From Liolophura sinensis (Eukaryota; Mollusca; Polyplacophora; Chitonida; Chitonidae), in contig NC_088300.1 in NCBI RefSeq assembly GCF_032854445.1, positions 58,380,984-58,444,983 of the forward strand: 64,000 nt of DNA, in the 5' to 3' direction. Shown piece by piece: positions 57,736-64,000 of this stretch. Both the position numbers and the translations under genes were made by a program. The notes beneath the pieces are model-generated. The model saw only the letters and a list, made by a program, of their open reading frames with translations. It was not told the origin of the DNA and searched no databases. How positions within the stretch are numbered: position 1 is the first letter of the stretch; the number at the start of each line of letters is the position of its first letter.

Positions 57736-58674
57736 TTATCTATCACCTCCGTATATCCACCTTGTAAGAACTTTTTGTCTTCCGTTGTTACCGTTATTAT
57801 CAATAGGTGCTACACAGTTGTGTCCGTTCGTACCTAAATGACGATTGAACACTGGTGTTTCAGTCGGCAGCTGATTGACCCACAACTGGGTCGTGGTCAG
57901 TGCAGACAGTTTCATTTTGTTTAATTTTTTCATCAAGTTTGGTGTAAGCGGCCTGTACTGAGATATTGGGTTCACCCTCGACGGCCTTCTTTGTTGTAGG
58001 TTAGATGAGGTTTTCTGAGTATCTTGAACGACACTGTCGTCAGACGTTTCTTCGGAGAACATGTCGTTAACATCACTTAATTTGGCCACATCTGTCTGCA
58101 TAAATAAAGGTTTGCGCAAATAATCATTGTCATTCCCTCTGTTTTCCAGAGATGTCGATACCATACGTGCCGGCATGTTTTGATATGGTGCGGCTTTTTG
58201 CACTCTCAAATCCAGTCGCTTCTGAAAAATATTGTCTATTTTATCTATGCCTTGAAGATGGTCCCCTCCTGGTTTCCGGTGAAGGTTGTCGATTTCAAAA
58301 GTTTGCCTAACATCCGGGTATCCCCTAGGAGGAGATCCCTGGCCAATAGATGTTGACCTCACAACAGCCGTGTTTTTCATTGGTGCAGATAGAGAACCAA
58401 TCAAATGTCGTCTAGCAAGATTTTTTTTCTTGTCTCTGTAGTCGCCAAAGTAGCCGGGGTCGCCCATCTTGTTGGAGCCTACATGGTGGCTTGATTTGGA
58501 TGCCCATGTTAAAGCCTGATGTCCCCGCCCGCTCGTCGTAAGGTTCACACTGGGCAATTTTTGTGCCTCGTTGGTCGAGTAGAAATTTAATTTCCGGTGA
58601 CAACCAGGCGGGAGTTTTCTGTTCCATTCGTCCGGTGGGTTGCCGGAATTTTTTGTGGATGTAAAAATGTCCAT
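57736..58674 (-). CDS. uncharacterised protein, 312 codons, uninterrupted
   Basis: This is the longest non-repetitive open frame in the window. ATG at 58674 has G at +4 and an in-frame TAA nine bases upstream. The protein is polar and rich in Asn, Arg, Lys and Ser (MDIFTSTKNSGNPPDEWNRK at the start; YRDKKKNLARRHLIGSL in the middle; an acidic SDVNDMFSEETSDDSVV near residue 210). It has no signal peptide, membrane segment or cysteine pattern, and looks largely disordered. A Leu/Met/Lys segment (LMKKLNKMKLSALTTTQLWV) near residue 265 may be helical. I recognise no family. Near its end GGAG|GTGATA resembles a donor, so it might be a first exon ending after WIYGG. A plus-strand exon lies 150 bases upstream, divergent. 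Confidence 0.68.
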   Translation of the reverse strand: MDIFTSTKNSGNPPDEWNRKLPPGCHRKLNFYSTNEAQKLPSVNLTTSGRGHQALTWASKSSHHVGSNKMGDPGYFGDYRDKKKNLARRHLIGSLSAPMKNTAVVRSTSIGQGSPPRGYPDVRQTFEIDNLHRKPGGDHLQGIDKIDNIFQKRLDLRVQKAAPYQNMPARMVSTSLENRGNDNDYLRKPLFMQTDVAKLSDVNDMFSEETSDDSVVQDTQKTSSNLQQRRPSRVNPISQYRPLTPNLMKKLNKMKLSALTTTQLWVNQLPTETPVFNRHLGTNGHNCVAPIDNNGNNGRQKVLTRWIYGGDR

Positions 58675-58823
58675 TGACGGTTATAGAACAGCTTGCAATG
58701 ATACCAGAGCAGCACCACTATAAGGTCGGGCTAACAAAGATGGGCCTCGGCCACAAAAGTTTCAACTTGACCCACAATATGGAATCCTGACCCCACTCAA
58801 ACCGTGTTTGTCTTTCCGTACAG

Positions 58824-58985
58824 GTAAAGAAGGCTAGAGCATGGCGTTATCGCTTAGCAAACATGGCTTCAGACGTGACGTTTGCACAGTTGGCGAAGTC
58901 AAAGCCTCCTCCTAACGCGATCGCCACATACAAGCAGTCACAGAACACGATCCTTGCGGCTATTCTAGAGGCTCTTCTCATCTGA
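58824..58985 (+). CDS. terminal exon or small protein (41 codons from the inner ATG)
   Basis: A strong acceptor (GTGTTTGTCTTTCCGTACAG, AG at 58822-58823) is followed by a frame open from its first base for 53 codons to TGA at 58983-58985. It reads VKKARAWRYRLAN, then MASDVTFAQLAKSKPPPNAI and ATYKQSQNTILAAILEALLI. The internal ATG at 58863 has a strong context (AAACATGG), so the exon could be a last exon or hold the whole reading frame of a microprotein after a 5'UTR intron. It is proline-containing with a hydrophobic C-terminal helix. Two AATAAA signals lie about 310 bases downstream. The overlapping minus frame 58847-59053 is taken as its shadow. No family was recognised. Confidence 0.47.
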   Translation, partial: VKKARAWRYRLANMASDVTFAQLAKSKPPPNAIATYKQSQNTILAAILEALLI

Positions 58986-59290
58986 CACCGCTCAGACAGT
59001 CTGTATGCTGTAATTGAAAGGAAATATGAATTAATCCGATATAATAGGCACATTACTAGTTTCTAGTTTCTCATTTCTGTCAGGTATTTTCAGCTGTCAC
59101 TATTTGACACAGTTGTACTTTACCCCGGTATAATCATTTTGACCTGGCTGTCGTTGTGTTCGTATTATATTCGCTGCACCGTATAGTCCCTGAATCCCTT
59201 CAGGCTGTACGTGGCAATCCGTCTAGCAAAGTCAACTGGTATCCTGTAAACCCAGGATGTGAAAATGTCTTCTGCACGTACATTGTGGAA

Positions 59291-59309
59291 AATAAAATAA
59301 TGGAATAAA
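59291..59309 (+). promoter_or_regulatory. paired polyadenylation signals
   Basis: AATAAA at 59291-59296 and 59304-59309, about 310 bases after the stop at 58985, consistent with the 3'UTR of the 58824 exon. Confidence 0.45.
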
Positions 59310-59334
59310 ATGTTTGTGAACAGCTTATTGCGCT

Positions 59335-60320
59335 GCTTGTTTTATTGATGCGTTTCCCCGGGCAATTCATTCTGAACTAAATTCACTCATATGGTGACCA
59401 TATCAAGATGGCGCGTCTCTGATATATCATCATAGTCCCAATGCATCTCGATCTAACAGCCCGAATTGTGTCTTAAATAGCTGAGGCCACAGCCTATCTG
59501 TTAGATTGTCAGTTTCAATATTGGTTTGTGTTTTTTAAATAATGTTTTATGTTGTTTACACCTGTTTACACCTCAATGCATACACTGGAAATCCGGGAGA
59601 TACACGGGAGTATCCGGTGCGTCTAGTTAGGAGTAGGTTTTGGTTGTCATCTGTTATCGAGGTGGTATTGTCCACAAGTCAATGACATGTCCAGCTCTAA
59701 TCGAAAAACAGGAGCTTATATCCTTCATGCGAATTATGATTTGGTTAAAAAGTACTTTAGTTTAGTGCTTTCGTAAAAGGAATTTAGGAGCTGGCTTACT
59801 GTATGGAGGAATTAGAAGTTATCTGCATATATGTACAAACCAAGTATTTATAATCAACGCGTCATATCATGTTAATCCTGTACACGTATATTTTTTACAA
59901 ACCTCTATTCACAACGCACGCCGTTTACACAAACGTGCTTTAGGGAACGTTTATGTGCTTCAGATCCCACACATATGACCTTTATATCTGTCAAAAATCA
60001 TAAATGCTAATCCAAATCTGAAAGTTTCAAACTGTATTCAACGTAAATAACACATGTCTCGAGCGCTTAAAGAAAACACTAAAATGAATTACAAGTATAT
60101 ATCTGATGAAAGGCATTTAAACACTGAAGCAGAAAAAAATTATTTCAAAACGTTTTTCAATGAGTTGTTGCTCAACATCGGACTACACGGTGGTCTGTTG
60201 ACGTCCAGTCGGTATGACTGATGTCACATGCGTAATTTATGCCTGAAGCACATGCAGTTAAATGTCTTTTCGGCGAATGAATTGATAGCTCTCTGTGTAT
60301 CGGTCTATGTTTTCTGAATG
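59335..60320. other. no gene recognised
   Basis: AT-rich, short frames only, with a small TGTTTACACC duplication near 59557. Confidence 0.38.
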
Positions 60321-60323
60321 TAG

Positions 60324-60515
60324 ATGTCGGGCAATACGAGAGTGTCTGGAGGCAACAACTCGATAGGCATCGTAAAGAATCCAAAGTTTCAAACACATTT
60401 TACTCAGTTGAAAGAACTGTTAACAAATGAGCTAATTTCCTGCACAGTGTTTAATGATCTATCATCTGACATATACTTCATTATAGTGTTTACTTTGCCT
60501 GTAATGCTATCCTAG
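60324..60515 (+). CDS. possible exon starting at an ATG, 63 codons
   Basis: An acceptor-like tract (GGTCTATGTTTTCTGAATGTAG, AG at 60322-60323) is followed immediately by ATG and MSGNTRVSGGNNSIGIVKNP, KFQTHFTQLKELLTNELISC, then a hydrophobic end (DIYFIIVFTLPVMLS) before TAG at 60515. Codons are coding-like. An opposite-strand frame of 74 codons overlaps. No family, donor or polyadenylation site was identified. Confidence 0.26.
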   Translation: MSGNTRVSGGNNSIGIVKNPKFQTHFTQLKELLTNELISCTVFNDLSSDIYFIIVFTLPVMLS

Positions 60516-60519
60516 GAGG

Positions 60520-61255
60520 GCCATGTTATATGTCAGAAGACGAGAATGTCAAACATTATCAGGTAGTTTCTAATTTCTGTTCCCCGCTGGGCAACACTGT
60601 GCTTATCTAGGTAAGTTTATATACTCACTTTAGGTTCCAATGCTTGCCATTAAGCGTAAGCCTGCTGTGAGTATAGTCAAACCGACGACTTAATTTCGCT
60701 GTGACCTTGTCGCTGTTTTAATGACAAGCTCGGGGGAGGGGCAAGTAACCTTGGGCTGTATTTTATGGTAAACAGAAAGACCTTTTCACTGACTAATTGA
60801 ATTTGCTGGCCATTATCACCCGTGCAATAAAGCCGACGCCTTGACCAACGTCGATAAGCTGACCATTAACAGGTGTACGCATGTAGAGATCTGTCGTAAA
60901 ATACCAAAATGGCGAAGAATATGCTTCTTATTATCAGCTTAAGCTAGGAAAAGAACTTCAATGCAGAAAAGATACGGTCCTGCGGGAATCCCCCAGTTAA
61001 CATGCCATTAAAATAATGAATCAATCGCAAAATCAGTAGACGGATGACGATGTGAATTTATAAATGAGACAAAAACATGGACACTGGTACTCAGAACCAA
61101 ATGTTCATAAAGCTCGGTCATAGATGCAACGGAAAATGGTGACTTTCATGAACAACATAACTTGTGCTGAACAATTTAATACACGTGCAGTAGGTTGTAG
61201 CATGGAAGTAGAATACACACACTGATCTCAATGGTTGGAGCAAAGAGGTAAATGT
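60520..61255. other. no gene recognised
   Basis: Contains a consensus donor CTAG|GTAAGTTT near 60609 (+) without a recognisable coding exon before it. Confidence 0.33.
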
Positions 61256-61257
61256 AT

Positions 61258-61395
61258 GCATTTATTTATTTATTTGACTTTCTTTACGCAGTAATCAAGA
61301 ATACTTCACTTATACGACGACTCTCAGCGCTATTTTGGAAGGGGATGGGGGGTGGGGGGAGGCCGAGCAAAGGCCGGGGTAAACCCACGACAATC
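61258..61395 (-). mobile_element. SINE family 1, diverged 3' fragment
   Basis: Reverse-oriented: (ATTT)n tail, TTTCTTTACGCAGTAATCAA, ACTTCACTTATACGACGACT, then GGTAAACCCACGACAATCCG. The middle is replaced by a G-rich run. Confidence 0.8.
61338..61362 (+). repeat. G-rich run inside the SINE fragment
   Basis: G tracts of 2, 4, 6, 6 and 2 separated by one or two bases could form a quadruplex, probably by expansion of the GGTGGGAGGAAA block of the SINE. Confidence 0.6.
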
Positions 61396-61399
61396 CGAT

Positions 61400-63565
61400 G
61401 AATGTACATACATTCATATTTCCATGGTTGCAATACTTTAGGACTTAAAGTAGCTGTCTCTTTATAGTTCAGCTGATTCAGAGTTGACATTAATAATAAA
61501 AAAAAAGCTGCAGAAGGCTTGTATGCCGTGAGTTATGAATGTATGCCCAGAGCGTGTATCAAATCGAGAGTGAGTGGGCCATTCAAACCGCCTGTATAAC
61601 CATGCACCTACCTTCAAGATTAAGGCTAGGTAAACATGTCTAAAGATATCCATGACCACGAGCAACAACTGTGACAGTCACACTAAGTTATAGTCATAAG
61701 TGATGAAAGATGTTTAGACATAGGCTAGACAGACATGCTGTACGTGGATCCTCAAGTAGCAGTGGAAGGGAGACAACCGTCAAAAAAAAAAAGTTCACGG
61801 CCAACACCACCGTGTGAGATGAACTTGTGACTGTAGATTTACACCATGGGCATATGCATTAAGTTATGCAAACTTTTTCGAAGAATAAATTTAAACTTAT
61901 AAAATAAGTATGGTTATTACAGATGAAGAGAGTAGCAAGTTGAGTCCATACCTGTACATCGACCAGAGTCCGTAGGGTAGACACCTGTTACCTGTATGTG
62001 TTAACTACCAGGCATAGAACTGCATGTGTTGCCTTTATCTCATACAGGTGAGTCCGCAGTTAAATAGGTATGTCCCCTCCCCGGTGAGACCTCGCTGCAC
62101 ACTGGATTGTCGGGGGTAACGACCTGATAATTATACCCGGTGGATAAAAACTGCGAAGTTAGCAGCTGATTCCGTCATGTGTTATTACATAGATAAACAG
62201 ACTCGCTAAATAACGGCATGTGCATGAGTTGTCTGGCCCAGCCTTGCACCTTCTCACCCATCTATTGTCTCCGGACTATACAGATAGCGGACACGCTTCA
62301 TCGGGCCGAAATACAGCCGACTTCCACTTGCACTCTTCAATAACCTTTGACACTGGCGGTACTATCCACTATGAAAACATGCCGCACGTTCGTCTAGAGC
62401 AGATCTAGAGACCACATTGCCAACATGTCTAAGCGCACTATTTAGGCCGCATGTTTACCCAGTGTGTTGTTGGATACACGGCACTGTTTAAAACTTCACT
62501 GTGAAATATCTGCTCTCGTTTTTACTTAAATTCCATTACCAGTGCTCTCACATGCAAAGCGTATGTTCTATGGTCATAAAACCTTCAGGTCACTGCATAT
62601 GGTTGTCACACACAATGCGTACAGAGGGAAAATATATTTATATATAAGCGTCTCCTTAACTATGCATGCACCAGACATATACTAAGCTAAGTTATAAATA
62701 TGCGTGCATTAAAATGATAAAATCGTACGCGTATGTGGGTTAACATGAAGTTATCGCACAAACAAAACCTTTAGGCGTATACATGTAACTGTAGACGCTA
62801 ACACTGGAACATTAAGAGTTTGGGGTTGCCAATGGCGGCAAACAAAGTTAGGGGTTAATAAAACTTCTTAATTAAATCGTCACTTCTTCATTAATTAAGG
62901 CTGATTAACGTCACTTAAGTTTCCCATGTACTTGGTGAGTTGCATTTTCCTATACCTGCCTTATATTTGTGAAATACTGCTGAATAGAAAAGTGAACATA
63001 TTATTTAAACACTAAGAGGTTGTACATTTCACATAAACGATGCCTATATCTAGACTCAGTACTTTGAAAAGAGGAGTAACCTTGAATATGTAGCAAGGCG
63101 GTAACTCTCCAACCCGTGTAGCCAAACATAATAGTGTCATGACATCACTATCATAATACTTGCTCAGTGTCACCATCAGCAGGAGCCTTTGTTAACCAAA
63201 CGTATTCCAGACGATCAAGATCGCTTCGTGCAGAATATCGGTTGGTCCGGGATGGGGAAATGGGATGTTAGAAAGCCATATCAACGATTTTATTTTGTTT
63301 CGGAATAAAGACTTTAAAACTTATGTAATTGCCAATACTTGATCTTTCTTCACACACTGGGCTACACAGGACAACAGGAACGCTTATGACGTGTTCCAGG
63401 CGAATCTCGCCATATATATCATCTTGTGAACGACTGGTGTCATACAGACTAATAGACAGGTTGGTGATATCATGGTCTGGGAATAGAACAGTTAAAAATA
63501 ACGGTTAAGCTTCTTTATGTTGTTCCCATGTTTGCAGCTTATCCTCAACTGTAGTTCCTCCAACT
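61400..63565. other. no gene firmly recognised
   Basis: A 62-codon plus frame at 62220-62408 (HLLTHLLSPDYTDSGHASSG) is GC-richer than its surroundings, and a consensus donor CACAG-like|GTGAGTCC lies near 62048, but no exon pair can be built. A 68-codon minus frame at 61462-61668 is unsupported. Confidence 0.28.
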
Positions 63566-63567
63566 GG

Positions 63568-63742
63568 ACCACTTCGCAAGCCTAATGGTTAGAGCGTCTG
63601 TCTCCAAGTCAGGAGACCAGGGATCAAAACCCGGAGCGGGTCATACCAAAGACTTTAAGAATGATACTTGTTGCTGCCTCGCTTGGCGTTGAACACTGGG
63701 AGGTTAGAGCAAAGAAACAAGACTGGTTGTCAGTATAATATG
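63568..63742 (+). mobile_element. SINE family 2, 5' part
   Basis: tRNA-like head CCTAATGGTTAGAGCGTCTG and B box GATCAAAAC (63622-63630), then CATACCAAAGACTTTAAGAA and GGAGGTTAGAGCAAAGAAAC, breaking off at about 63742 where family 1 sequence begins. Confidence 0.85.
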
Positions 63743-63747
63743 ATGGG

Positions 63748-63893
63748 AATGTGTGACAGCAACCTGCGGATGGTCGTGGGTTTCCCCCGGGCTCTACCCG
63801 GTTTCCACCCACCATAATGCTGACCGCCGTCGTATAATTGAAATATTCTTGAGTACGGCGTAAAACACCAATCAAATAAATAAATAAATAAAC
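63748..63893 (+). mobile_element. SINE family 1 3' part fused to family 2
   Basis: CAGCAACCTGCGGATGGTCG through TTGAGTACGGCGTAAAACAC and an (AAAT)n tail. It joins the truncated family 2 copy without an intervening tail. No flanking duplication could be read. Confidence 0.93.
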
Positions 63894-64000
63894 AAGATGT
63901 TACAAGTTGCAGTGACGTGAACACAGAAGAAGAATATAGAAGCCATGTACTGGTTCACAGACACTGAGATTCAGAAGCTTGTATACAAGTCCATATGTGG

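Noticed and set aside
58412-58627. 71-codon minus frame
   Set aside because: Shadow inside the 57736-58674 gene.
1-64000. Virus, provirus, LINE or DNA-transposon protein remnants
   Set aside because: No reverse transcriptase, integrase, transposase or capsid-like motif could be read in any listed frame; only non-autonomous elements are visible.

Overview
The window looks like AT-rich nuclear DNA of a marine invertebrate, most likely a mollusc. Three things point there: intron-split coding fragments flanked by GT/AG sites, no operons or bacterial signals, and a very high density of tRNA-derived SINEs whose 3' part (…ACGCCGTACTCAAGAATATT… read on one strand) I associate from memory with bivalve and gastropod genomes. 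Species cannot be fixed from the sequence alone. No rRNA, canonical tRNA gene, CRISPR array, virus or bacterial insert is visible.

Coding content is sparse and no gene product could be identified by name. The firmest open frames are on the minus strand: 7614-8489 (291 codons, probably joined to a tiny first exon at 10791-10811), 57736-58674 (312 codons), and 1504-2438, two frames that become one of about 311 codons if a single base is added in a C-run. Probable single exons, judged by splice sites at the right places plus coding-like codons, are at 19103-19314 (-), 22910-23092 (-, a symmetric 61-codon exon), 27406-27580 (+), 30545-30918 (+), 35617-35853 (+, signal anchor), 49158-49382 (+, terminal exon) and 58824-58985 (+, terminal exon or 41-residue microprotein). 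Several further frames of 80-130 codons are listed at low confidence.

Repeats dominate the rest. SINE family 1 has about twelve copies, two of them full length with intact A and B boxes and perfect target-site duplications. SINE family 2 has three partial copies. A roughly 245-bp dispersed repeat (here 'Rep245') occurs at least five times, once rearranged into a foldback at 15.6-16.1 kb. A 140-bp element with inverted ends (MITE-like) occurs twice in opposite orientations.

Minisatellites are prominent: 18 bp (4.8 kb), 77/78 bp (17.3 kb), 38 bp (18.3 kb), 24 bp (20.3 kb), 47 bp (35.9-37.6 kb), 37 bp (50.1 kb) and 78 bp (52.8-55.9 kb). Three show higher-order units of 152, 835 and 156 bp. Mobile elements sit inside two arrays, and subtracting the SINE plus one target duplication restores the 78-bp register exactly in both cases.

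I see no multi-gene system in which neighbouring genes work together. The genes appear independent, with one or two possible divergent pairs (58.7-58.8 kb and about 42.1 kb). The most unusual structure is the interplay of minisatellites, exon borders and inserted retroposons.
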